Source: Liopterus haemorrhoidalis (taxonomy: Eukaryota > Arthropoda > Insecta > Coleoptera > Dytiscidae). From it: DNA of 64,000 bases. A program made the position numbers and the translations under genes. Location of the stretch: assembly GCA_963971575.1 (NCBI GenBank), contig OZ020616.1:15655575-15719574 (forward strand), given 5' to 3'. Under the pieces are notes generated by a model. That model was given only the letters and a program-made list of their open reading frames with translations, had not been told where the DNA came from and made no database searches. Positions 55,801 to 64,000 of this stretch are shown here, in pieces (position 1 is the stretch's first letter; the number at the start of each line of letters is the position of its first letter).

Positions 55801-57076
55801 GCAACCAAATCATTAAAGGATATACGTGAAAATTTATTGATGTAAAGAACTCTGCTGATGTTATTTGTTAATTATGTAAATAATAAACTGGATGAAATGC
55901 AATGTGATGTCTAAGTTGAACATACATTACCAGATATTAGAATACGCAAAAAAAAAACAAATGGACAGTGAAGAATCTATGGCCGAACCGGTAAGAGATT
56001 CATCCAAGCGGTATGAAATAAATACTTAACAATTACATACTAGATACTGCAATTCGAAGCATGGAAAATTGTTTCTCAAAAAACCAATTACTTTAATATG
56101 TTTTCGCATGTTTGGAAAATGTCTGAAAATATACCTGAAAAACGCATTTCAAAAATTAAGCAGTATTTTAATACAGTTTAATCCAGAAGCAACTCAATAC
56201 AATATTATTTCAAAATTATAACATTTTAAATCTCAATAGAATATTTTAAAGGAAAATGTCAGTGAAACTTTCAAAAATGAAACTAAAATTAACATTCTAC
56301 TGATGATGAAATAGAAAATGATAGAATGCAATTTCATCATCTTATTGCAAAGCTTGCAAAAATTGTCCTATTTGTTGTTATAATATATTATTCCGATATA
56401 ACATGTTAAGTAACACTTATTCTATACTTGGTCAAACATACAAATATCTATTATCTATGTCAATAACACAAGTGTCCTGTGAACGGAGTTTTTCAACATT
56501 AAAATGTACTAAAAGCAGACAAGTATCTCGCAAGAAAATCTAGAAGCCTTCATGTTAATGTCAGTGGAGAAGGATATTTCAAATGAAATAGATTTTAATG
56601 ATGACATTAATATTGTTCAACTTCTAAAACTGCTAAATGAAAAATTAATGTTGTAGACTTGTGGTTATTGTGATTTTTTGTCATTACTGTATTTTGATAT
56701 TTAAATATATGTAAAAAACAAGATATTTTTTATTTATGGGTTGGGCCGGTAACATTTTTTCCACACAAAAATTTTAGGGCCAGTCCGCCCCTGCTTGGGT
56801 GTACGACTAGTCGCCTCCTTGATAATTCGCCCGTGTACTGGGCACACCCTGATATCCTGCACGCCCTTTATCCTGTATATGATCTTACCTTTACAAGTTT
56901 TGGGAATGTTTTTCTTGAGATTGTATCTTTTTTAAGGTATTCCTTTTTGATTTGAGCAGCCAGTTGTCCCTGTTGAGATTTGGATGTAATGGTGTCTTCA
57001 AAATGTAAAATATATTTAGCCAATTCCTTCCAGTTTTTCTCTAAATATGGTAAATAACCTTCCTCGTAAAGAAATT
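46644..57076 (-). CDS. carboxylesterase B, 3' part (three exons), ends in KDEL
   Basis: The C-terminal third (about 218 residues) of a type-B carboxylesterase upstream of esterase A on the same strand. Exon 57076-56889 gives the helix before the catalytic-His loop. Exon 51292-51006 gives IGDRLF, SPVYFYVFSYRGGFSTSEYL and GVCHADDVMYV, in which the His is the catalytic one of the G-x-x-H-x-x-D box. The last exon gives WYKVTSDKMFNYLNI and ends DELNP-type sequence HQLNPKDEL. Phases fit (0, then 2+1). Exons with Ser and Glu lie right of 64000 or are lost. KDEL predicts retention in the ER lumen. The order B (3' end) then A (5' end) shows tandem paralogues, not one gene. Confidence 0.88.
47120..47384 (+). 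pseudogene. mariner transposase, N-terminal part
   Basis: SNFVPNKEHSRTVLLFCFHL, KTAAESYRLLREAYGEYAPS and CKRWFRRFTSGDFDLTDKEH, the paired helix-turn-helix of mariner transposases. It is cut at DDSQS by the insert. Confidence 0.85.
47385..48855. mobile_element. insert in mariner, 8-9-bp duplication, class unclear
   Basis: TCAATCAC (47377-47384 and 48856-48863; GTCAATCAC if one base is added) flanks it. The ends CATAGAA.. and ..GGGCATG are at best a 3-4-bp inverted match. Subterminal direct repeats AGCGCCATGTGA..GATCCGCAAA (47487) and AGCGCCATGTGAAAGAATCG (48788) are striking. An inner TIR element (GTTCACTTTTGTAAGAACA, inverted at 47956) lies at about 47691-47978. Confidence 0.65.
48856..49630 (+). 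pseudogene. mariner transposase, catalytic part
   Basis: SQKQLAEQLGVSQQAVFNRL and WVPHALNERQMEKRKNTCE, then ITGDEK (D1 region) and a frameshift with a stop. From 49109: MLCTWWDQKGVVYYELLKPG, VIFLDNGPSYKAKAFCNTLE (D2) and YSPDLAPSDYHLFASMGHAL (D3), which gives 34 residues between D2 and D3. The element is dead because of the frameshift, but catalytic residues persist. Confidence 0.88.
49795..50108. repeat. copy of the 4519-4876 MITE, inverted
   Basis: ccaaattttgtccattacgt, cgtattgtgcgatgttgttt and catgattttgtgtgtttggt match the complement of 4560-4850. Terminal repeats are lost. Confidence 0.6.
50109..51005. repeat. intron with a dispersed repeat (50385-50600)
   Basis: gatgcctatctttgtcctgt and caaaaattcaacactagaac through gaccaccagactgcgtat recur at 61780-61930 in the same orientation. 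The rest is AT-rich without a gene. Confidence 0.5.
51006..51292 (-). CDS. esterase B exon with catalytic His
   Basis: 287 nt, acceptor ttcAG, donor CTGG|GTAAGT. It encodes MIGDRLFVVDAEKAARLQAK, YFYVFSYRGGFSTSEYLSHS and ENVGVCHADDVMYVLSPD. Confidence 0.92.
51702..55717 (+). mobile_element. Helitron with satellite-like tandem array
   Basis: Starts A|TCTATATATATAAAA and ends CAGCTAG|T with GTAGCGAAGCACGGGTACT just before it, so TC...CTAG between A and T, the Helitron rule. Inside, a unit of about 290 bp (key words cctaaaggggtgaatctaca, tatttcctgtgtttgttgag, taggaccaataagatatcga) repeats at 53032, 53322, 53608, 53899 and 54190; longer, less regular units flank them. A second 5' start, A|TCTATATATATAAAAGCAAG, lies at 52734. 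Confidence 0.8.
52014..55360 (+). repeat. ~290-bp tandem repeat array in the Helitron
   Basis: Five consecutive spacings of 286-291 bp between copies of aaaggggtgaatctacaat. The units are diverged and A+T rich, with CCCCT/AGGGG complementary words that could pair. Confidence 0.75.
56455..56660 (+). pseudogene. hAT transposase C-terminal dimerisation domain
   Basis: SITQVSCERSFSTLKCTKSR is the conserved (a/S)..ERSFS.Lk.iKt.. segment of hAT dimerisation domains. Stops interrupt the frame, and 55860-56450 holds only scattered remnants. Confidence 0.75.
56889..57076 (-). CDS. esterase B exon (pre-His helix)
   Basis: 188 nt, acceptor tttttAG, donor AAAG|GTAAGA. It encodes FLYEEGYLPYLEKNWKELAK and QLAAQIKKEYLKKDTISRK. 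The 5.6-kb intron that follows (51293-56888) holds the hAT/Helitron complex. Confidence 0.82.
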
Positions 57077-57547
57077 CTAAAAAAGAAAAAAAAGAAATAA
57101 ATAAAATATGTTGTGAGGTGTGAATTTTCACACTAGTTTTTCTATGTATCTAGTTAAGTCGGTTTTATACAGTTCAATTTATTGACCAATAAACTGATCG
57201 ATTTTTTTTTATCTATTAATTGACTAATTTACTGATAACATTGGAAATAAAATGAACACTGTACATGCATCTATTTTTACCGACCGCCAACTTATATAAG
57301 GGAGGTATTGTGATCATACCGATTTTGACATTTCGAGATTTCGATGGATCTCCACGAATTGAGGTTCCTACATAAAGTTTTGACTATATTTAGCATGATG
57401 TCTGTCGGTCTGTCTGTCTGTCCGTCCGTCTGTCTGTGTACACGTGCAGAACAAATTCGGCTAAAAAGATTTTTATGAAACTTCATATTTAAACTTTCGA
57501 CATCAATGGCACGAGTTGATCAACTTTTGGTAAAAATCGGTTGACTA

Positions 57548-57873
57548 TAGTGCGTTCAAAGGTGAGTTTGCAGTACAGGGCATTTGGAGTAGTTCTTTTT
57601 CATACTCTCTAATGGGTTTACACAATGACGCTGTTCTTTTCTTGCTTGTCGACGTTGCCAGCTCTAAAACGCGCTGATCTGTGAAGACGCAATATTCTAC
57701 AAATGGCCATTTGTTCTTGTTGAGTGTTATTTTGAGTTTTATAAGAGTTGATTTTTGTAAATCATACGAGTTTTTCATATTATTATAATAGACCCATTTG
57801 ACACTTTTTTCAAAATTTGGCAACACCGCTCCCATTTAAGAGCTATACTGCAAACCTACCTTTGAACGCGCTA
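57548..57873 (-). mobile_element. TA-MITE, TAGTGCGTTC family, in HINE-2
   Basis: TAGTGCGTTCAAAGGTGAGT and, inverted, TAGCGCGTTCAAAGGTAGGT. TA (57546-57547, 57874-57875) is duplicated; the uninterrupted HINE-2 copies read gttgactagaaatggg at this point. The minus frame stays open for 96 codons. Confidence 0.9.
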
Positions 57874-58056
57874 TAGAAATGGGAGTTTACTCGTGTCGAT
57901 TTTAAGATTTTTGCGAATATTTAACAACAGAAAAATATTTCGAAAATTTTTTTTTAACAAAAGTTGTTATAAAAGCAATAATTAATAACTTTTATTTGAG
58001 ACGTTTTTTGATAAAACGAAAAATTTTGACAAATTTTTGTAAAATTCTCAATTTTT

Positions 58057-58522
58057 ACTTGCCCGACCTTAATATATAAGGGGCAAGTATTGTAATCGCG
58101 AAAATTTTCGATGTCCATCATATATCGATGAGATTTTGACGGATGACCACGTTTCATGGTCCAGGGAATCCAAAAAACCTATTTTCGAAGTGCCGTCCGT
58201 ATGTGTGTGTGTCTGTGTGTCTCTGTGTATACACGATAACTCAAAAACGGGTTAACTTAAAGAGTTCGTTCTGGTACTAAAAAATTCTCCTAATAATTGG
58301 GAAGAACCTTATTGTTTTTTATTAAAATCCGAGACCGGAAACGGAAGTTATTAAACTTAAAAATTTTAAAAAATTCGTAACTAGTAAACCAAGCTGTGGA
58401 CAAAAAATTGTATAGGACATAATTTGATGTATTTTTGAAGATTTACTTGAAAACTTTTTAAATTAAAAAAAAATTTTTTTTATGGGAGGGCAAGTCTAGC
58501 GGAGGTCTCCCTTCGCCACTGG
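58057..58522 (+). mobile_element. HINE-3 element nested in HINE-2
   Basis: ACTTGCCCGACCTTAATATA to CCTTCGCCACTGG. The host reads ctcaattttt before and ttcatatttatatgtaacgt after; other HINE-2 copies have ctcaattttttcatacttat, so it went in between Ts without duplication. The core is a short TG run (58201-58230). Confidence 0.85.
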
Positions 58523-58689
58523 TTTCATATTTATATGTAACGTTTCCATGGTCATGATAAATAATATCTCTGTTAGAAAATATTAGGCCAAGTTATTTCT
58601 ACTCTGCTGCTAGAATGTATTTTATATAAGTACTTTATGATGGCGGTCGGTCCTGTGGTGGCCACAGCTGATTTTTTTTATACTTATAT

Positions 58690-58805
58690 GCGTATATATG
58701 CATATATAGGTTGTTGTCTATGCTTATATGTAACGTTTCCATGGTCATGATAAATAATATCTCTGTTAGAAAATATTAGGCCAAGTTATTTCTACTCTGC
58801 TGCTA
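58690..58805 (+). repeat. extra HINE-2 3' fragment
   Basis: cttatatgtaacgtttccat through taggccaagttatttctact repeats the 3' region of the copy just before it, then breaks off at ctgctgct. Confidence 0.65.
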
Positions 58806-59035
58806 CTTTTTTTTTGTTAAGGTTTTCACTTGTCTTGAAATTTTAAAGTGAAGACCTCTTTTTTGTCAGATCTTGACTTAAAATTTAGAAGTTAGAGGAC
58901 CTTTTGTTTTTTGTCTTCTTCACTTAAAATGTAAAAGTGAGGACCTTTTTTGTTTTAGATCTTCACTTCAAATTTAGAAGGAAAGATCTCGAAAAAAACT
59001 AATTGCGCCCTACTTAGGGGCGCTCAATTAAATCT
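58806..59035 (+). repeat. minisatellite like those in the hAT MITEs, diverged
   Basis: Units of T-run plus GTCTTCACTTAAAATTTAGA and AGTGAAGACCT. Ends cgcccta, ggggcgctcaatt. The hAT ends are not recognisable; perhaps an old member. Confidence 0.5.
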
Positions 59036-60737
59036 TGCCTACGGGCGTCGCAGACCCCAGCGTCGACTCTGTGCGTGCATCACGACGTGTCACGACTCAC
59101 GAAGTTTAAATTTTAGTAAATAGAAGGAATAAGAAGAAAGAATTGTCTATTTTGTATCATTATATATGCTGGGTTTTGTATCTCTTTCTACGACGAAGCA
59201 ACATGTCTCCGTTGTAAGCAGGTGTTGGAATGATTTTTTGTTTAATTTTAAGTGAATCTGACAGGATATGGATAACTCAAAATAATCTCATTCTAATTAG
59301 ATTGCGTTTTTTTCTAACCAGTTGGATTTGGTGGGATCATACGGAACATTAACCAATATTCTTCATTTCTTAGACAATTTTCTTAGACAAATTGAGCCCT
59401 GCAAATCCGTGGATTTTTCTGCGGATGCAGATAAATTATTATTTGAATCGTGCGGATGCGGATAAAATATCATATTCGCTTATCCGAAATATGCGCGTAA
59501 ACCTTAAATCTTCGGTTAGATGCCTCTTCCCATGGAAGACGCGTTTAGAACCCCAAAATGTATCCCTGGCATTTGTATTGTTCTTATGGCAAGAGTGAAA
59601 TAATGAAACGTTACGGAACTTTTTACTTTTTACTCTTCCCATAAAGACCTACAGCGCGATCATTAATTCTTGGATGTTATGCAATACTTGACAGAAACAT
59701 TTAGTTATCAAACTTATTTCCAAAGACATGTACACATAGGCGTACATTCTATTTGTATTACCTTATACGAATTAATTATTAAATGAACACTGTTTTTTTC
59801 TACACGCCAATGAGTTGATAACACATATTGAGTAACTAGAGCACTAGAATATCGTTGTTCCTCGGGTGAGTTCGGGCTAACTAAGTATCTTATAGTAGAT
59901 ATCTGATCGGTTTTTTGTTAAATTGGTATTTTCAGCTGTGAATTATAATACAGTTTTGATATTTTAAAACCCATTGTTAACCATTATGTAACGCTCAAGA
60001 TTTAATGATCGCACTGTATTTTACGCTTCCTTATATAGTTAAATATAGCAAATATATTCTTTGGATTTGTTGCCATTTTATTAATTTAAAAATAATTTTG
60101 TCCTGTATCGTCTTATTTTGCATTTTTTTAAATATTAGTAAAAATTAACTATTGTAATTGGCCACATTTAAAAACATATGAAGCTCATATCAAATTAAAA
60201 AAACAAACAAAAATATCTTAAATTTTCTTAAAATCATCATATAACTTTCATCTTTTAATAATAGGATTTTAAATTTGCTGATCTTATAGGTCTTTCCTTG
60301 TTATTTATTGGCCATAAATGTGATAAATCAATATTTTTAATCATTTCTAAATATCATCATATAATATATGTATTTTGGAAGTGTTGGTATGTTTTATTCG
60401 CCTTCTGGTGTATCTTCATTTTTCCGGTAACGCGAAGAGAGAAAAATGAAAGAAATATAATTCTTTTATATACCTACATAACACTCGTTTCTTATTGAGA
60501 AGTGACATTACTGGTGACGGCGCTGTACTCCAAGCAGGGCCGGCCAGAGGGCAGTGCGAACGGTGTGACCGCACAAGGCCCCGCGCGATCCTTGTTTTTT
60601 TATTTTTTATTTATAGAATAACTAAATCGGTTCTTTACATAGTTGCAGTTTACCTCTATACAAAATATGAAATTATTTGGACTTATTTCTACTAAATATG
60701 TATAAACAATGCAGCCGGTACCGAAAATCTCTTTGTA
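59036..60737. other. no gene seen
   Basis: GC-rich edge at 59040-59100, then AT-rich. ctgcggatgcagataaatta (59420) may pair with atccgcatctctagcgaaca (61390) as ends of an old hAT element. A lone hAT-like terminus CAGGGCCGGCCAGAGGGCA occurs at 60536 without a right end. Confidence 0.35.
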
Positions 60738-61302
60738 ATGGGTGTTTTTTTTAGAGGTATAGAACTTTAAATTGCAATAAAACAACGATGGATTATTCGA
60801 TTGACATGAATTTTTTTTTATTCGAAAGATAATCTTGTGGCATTACATTTTAAATATGATTTCTGGCATATGACCGCCACGGCTGGCTCGGATGTAGTCC
60901 AATCTGGACGTCCAATTTTCGATGACTTTTTCCAACATTTGTGGCCGTATATCGGCAATAACACGGCGAATGTTGTCTTCCAAATGGTCAAGCGTTTGTG
61001 GCTTATCTGCATAGACCAATGACTTTACATAGCCCCACAGAAAGTAGTCCAGCGGTGTTAAATCACAAGATCTTGGAGGCCAATTCACAGGTCCAAAACG
61101 TGAAATTAGGCGGTCACCAAACGTGTCTTTCAATAAATCGATTGTGGCATGAGCTGTGTGACATGTTGCGCCGTCTTGTTGGTATGATTTAATGTAATGC
61201 CACAAGATTATCTTTCGAATAAAAAAAAATTCATGTCAATCGAATAATCCATCGTTGTTTTATTGCAATTTAAAGTTCTATACCTCTAAAAAAAACACCC
61301 GT
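60738..61302 (-). mobile_element. rosa-type deletion derivative, copy 2
   Basis: TA on both flanks (60736-60737, 61303-61304). It differs from 38357-38920 at only a handful of bases over 565 bp. The frame 61205-60843 again gives a 120-residue C-terminal transposase piece with D2 and D3. Confidence 0.9.
60843..61205 (-). pseudogene. DD41D transposase, C-terminal 120 residues (copy 2)
   Basis: Same frame as in copy 1 with about two amino-acid differences (CHTAHA for CHTARA, FGDRL for FGDSL). D1 is absent. Confidence 0.85.
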
Positions 61303-61309
61303 TACATGG

Positions 61310-61770
61310 TTTATTTCATTGGTTCCAGTCCATCCTTGTCGATTTAATTAAAATTTTTTCTTCATACCGAGTAAACAGTTTGAAATTATATCCGCATCTC
61401 TAGCGAACAGGTTAATTTAAGCACAGTAAATTTTTATTTTATGAAAATTCGAGTAAATTTTATGTGGTATATCTGAGTGTCGGTCATCTGAATTTAAAAT
61501 ATATAGATTCTGTTTGCAAACAAGTACATTATGTTCATCGCCTGATGAAATAAAATTTGTTTTAGTTGGACAAGAGCAGCTAAAAGCTAAATATGCAACT
61601 TGCGGGTGCAAGCATATTAGTACAGTTTTGTTTTTGTGCAAGAAATGTAATGAACAAACTCGCATAGTATCAGTTACTTTTTAACTCAAAATATATTCCC
61701 ATGCCTTCCTCCTGTCCATAACCAAATCTTTTCCCAATCTCGACTTAATATTAACTTTCCATTTTTCTTA
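61310..61770. other. possible SWIM-finger relic at 61555-61665
   Basis: On + the sequence reads YATCGCKHISTVLFLCKKC, similar to the SCTCKAGTTCKHISAILLFC of the SWIM finger at 41655-42055. A stop soon follows. Weak. Confidence 0.35.
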
Positions 61771-61774
61771 AGAA

Positions 61775-61945
61775 AAGAAAAACTAAGATGCCTATCTTTG
61801 TCCTGTCTTGAATATTCGAACGTCTATCGACATTCTAACAAAAATTCAACACTAGAACATATGTAATAAGTTCAAACAGTACTAGAGCGTCTAGTACAAT
61901 ATTTGACCACCAGACTGCGTATTCGAGCAGTTAGTTCTCAACAGG
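61775..61945 (+). repeat. dispersed repeat, second copy
   Basis: Matches 50385-50600 over gatgcctatctttgtcctgt and tctaacaaaaattcaacact to accaccagactgcgtat, with an internal deletion. Confidence 0.7.
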
Positions 61946-62596
61946 TGCTTTCCAGATCGGTGTGAAATACTCTGAACTACTCCGAACTGTTCTACTCCAA
62001 ACTACTCTGAAAATTTTTGCATTTGGAACACTTTAGTTGAGTATTTAGTGGAAAGAGGCGCTGCTATCTTACTAACAGTGATGGGCGCGTAAGTTACATG
62101 ATGTAAGTTACCTCATTGTTGACGCGTAAACAATGATGTAAAGTAAACACAAAAACTCCTGTAAACAATGTAAACAACGTAAACAATGTAAACAATGATT
62201 TACACATGCGCACTTGTTTTGAATTACAGAACCTCATTATCAATACATTTTTATAAATAATAAAATTTTAATGAAAAAGTAAGTATATAAAATTAGGACA
62301 AGCCAATATACATATTAATAAAAATCGAATTTGCATCATTATACAGGTGTTACACACAAATTAGTAAATATGAATATGAAAAATAAAAAACTTTTTTCTT
62401 TAAAAAATTCAGTCTAATAATTTTATTAACAAAATACATTAAATTTCACCTTAAAGAAAATCAGCCTATATTTTTTAATAACGAAAAGATTCATTGCAAA
62501 TTTTGCATAACGCCCTATATTTTCTTTCATTTTCTTTAAACTAAAACAAAACCTAGTTCTTCAGAACTATTCCTTCGGTTTCTTCCCACCATTTTT

Positions 62597-62643
62597 AGGG
62601 TTTTGTAGGTATGACCAAAAAACCCTTATACCGTCATTTTGTC

Positions 62644-62701
<58 letters not shown>

Positions 62702-63553
62702 TCGGTTAAAATTGTAGCCAAACGGCTAAACCTAGAGAGTTGAAATTTGGCATGTTTATACAACTCTTTGACCCGCACATAGGAAAAATACTAAAACATC
62801 TAAAAAACATACCCCCCTAAAAATATAAACAAATATGTGCTCATCGAAAACAAAAATATTTTTTTTTATTTCTGAGTAGGGTATCAAATGAAAGCCCTTA
62901 GTACGTGGATTAACGATCAAATTTTTATTTTTGCAAAATAAATTATTTTGATGCGATTTTTGCCAAAATTGTGCAAAAAAAATTTTGTCCCACACCCTGT
63001 AGCCCAGATGGTTTAAACTAAAAATCTAAAAAAATTCCAAGTAATGTATATTGGTGTGAACCGAAATAGTACAACAGGAATTTTTGATCAGATTATGTTT
63101 TCGGAAAATAACGCATTTTTTGTGGTTTTTGGTTCACAAAGTACAAAAGTTATACCAATGTAAGACACTGATAAGCTAAGCGTCCGATGGCGCAACGCGT
63201 TAGTGCGCTGGTGTCGGAAGCTAAAATTCTCTGGAAAACGAAGGGTTTCGAGTTCGAGTACGGACGGAGTGAGTTTTATTTTTCTGTTTTTTTTTTGCAT
63301 TTTTATTATGTTGAAATTATTTTGTCAAAATTCTAGTTATATTTTGACAAATGTTGTATTTAATTTTTAAGAGCGTAAATTTAATAACCAGTCTTATTAT
63401 ATGATTAACAGACGATAAATTATTTTAAAAATATCGTTCATTTTGCCGTGATTACTATAAAGTAAAATTTGTCCTACACACTCAGCATACCGCCTTCACT
63501 TATTATATACCTGCGAAACCCTGAAATGTGTGAATATTCACACTTCACATCAA
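62597..63553 (+). mobile_element. HINE-1 element, copy 4
   Basis: AGGGTTTTGTAGGTATGACC start after TTTTT, (TCTG)n at 62645-62700, ATACCTGCGAAACCCT, hairpin GTGTGAATATTCACAC and TTCACATCAA before TTTTTTT. tRNA-like block at 63180-63268. Confidence 0.82.
63180..63268 (+). ncRNA. tRNA-like block in HINE-1
   Basis: GTCCGATGGCGCAACGCGTT begins and TACGGAC ends the block, so the first and last five bases pair (GTCCG/CGGAC). A-box-like TGGCGCAACGCGTTAGTGCG; B-box-like GGGTTTCGAGTTCGAGTAC. Confidence 0.5.
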
Positions 63554-63758
63554 TTTTTTTAATAAATTTATTGTTTTGAACTGAATATACTTGTTCATTA
63601 ACTTTCTATTATTCGTATTAAATAACTAAAACTAACCTCATTATTTGACAGTTTACAAAGTTTACATTGTTTACATTGTTGACAAGTTTACTAATTTTTT
63701 ACATAAGTTTACACGTAAACGTAAACAATTAAAGTTTACGTGTAAACGCCCATCACTG

Positions 63759-64000
63759 CTTACGAATTAACAAATTTCAAAGGAAAACTATCCTAAATAT
63801 ACAAATTATTTTAAATTTTATATATTTATGATAAGATAAATGGATTTTATTTTATATTAAAAAAATACACAGTTATAAATGCGTGATAAATCTTTAACAA
63901 GTTTGAATTACATCAGCTGTTTACCCCCACTACAAAGGAACTCCAAGTTCTAGAATACAGGTAGGTACTTCAGGGGACGGGGGAAGGAAATTCTGGTGTA
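63759..64000. other. no gene seen
   Basis: AT-rich flank. The missing 5' exons of esterase B should lie further right. Confidence 0.35.

Larger units (their letters stand above)
51533..56793 (+). mobile_element. hAT element (5.3 kb) with transposase relic and Helitron inside
   Basis: Ends CAGGGGCGGACTGGCCATG and, inverted, CAGGGGCGGACTGGCCCTA. Exact duplication cttgggtg at 51525-51532 and 56794-56801. After removing the Helitron (51702-55717) about 1.25 kb is left, with hAT coding remnants at its 3' side. Confidence 0.92.
57279..58672 (+). mobile_element. HINE-2 element, copy 4, with two younger inserts
   Basis: ACCGACCGCCAACTTATATA start after TTTTT, (TCTG/TCCG)n at 57402-57436, GATGGCGGTCGGT and hairpin at 58639-58668. 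It is interrupted by the TA-MITE at 57548-57873 and the HINE-3 at 58057-58522. Confidence 0.8.
62076..63758. mobile_element. hAT MITE, CAGTGATGGGCG family, hosting HINE-1
   Basis: Ends CAGTGATGGGCGCGTAAG and, inverted, CAGTGATGGGCGTTTACACG. Flanks cttactaa/cttacgaa agree at 7 of 8. Runs of gtaaacaatg/tttacattg near both ends. Confidence 0.85.

Overview
The window looks like insect nuclear DNA. It is AT-rich, its genes have many small exons separated by multi-kilobase introns, and it is packed with nested transposable elements of families common in insect genomes (hAT, mariner/rosa, PIF-Harbinger, piggyBac, Penelope-like, LINEs, Helitron-like elements). I cannot name the species. A TE-rich beetle-type genome would fit, but that is a guess. 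No bacterial operon, phage, CRISPR array or rRNA is visible.

The only host genes I can support are two carboxylesterases (type-B, alpha/beta hydrolase fold). They lie in tandem on the minus strand and each runs off one edge. Esterase A is the 5' half of a gene. Five in-frame exons (17438-17284, 17221-17116, 9757-9572, 9515-9330, 7220-7030) carry the N-terminal substrate-entry region, the HGGAF oxyanion loop and a GMSAG nucleophile elbow. Its signal-peptide exon was not found and its 3' exons lie left of base 1. Esterase B is the 3' end of an upstream paralogue. Three exons (57076-56889, 51292-51006, 46827-46644) carry the catalytic His region (GVCHADD) and a C-terminus that ends in KDEL. All splice sites are GT/AG and all exon phases match, so both genes look intact as far as they can be seen.

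Everything else is mobile DNA, much of it nested, and many boundaries are fixed by target-site duplications. Layout: 0.1-2.5 kb decayed hAT element; 2.5-7 kb MITEs and a tRNA-derived SINE; 7-9.8 kb esterase A exons with an intact rosa-type DD41D mariner in an intron; 10-12 kb rolling-circle-like elements; 12-17 kb piggyBac relic, hAT MITEs, a (TCTG)n element and a THAP-like relic; 17-18.2 kb esterase exons and a LINE tail; 18-26 kb MITEs, LINE and Penelope fragments; 26-31 kb (TCTG)n/(TCCG)n elements and a Harbinger pair; 31-40 kb seven or more hAT elements nested with mariners; 40.6-42.9 kb a Harbinger-type element with its 3-bp duplication; 43-46 kb a LINE split by MITEs; 46.6-57.1 kb esterase B exons with a split mariner and a 5.3-kb hAT that holds a Helitron with a satellite-like array; 57-64 kb more (TCTG)n elements and hAT MITEs.

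The most distinctive non-host signal is a set of three families of short, non-autonomous elements built alike: subterminal inverted repeats, a TCTG or TCCG microsatellite core, a 3' hairpin, and insertion inside T-runs without duplication. I read them as Helentron-type elements (HINE/DINE-1-like). One family also carries a tRNA-like module. Coordinates of element ends come from reading by eye and may be off by a few bases where no duplication is quoted.
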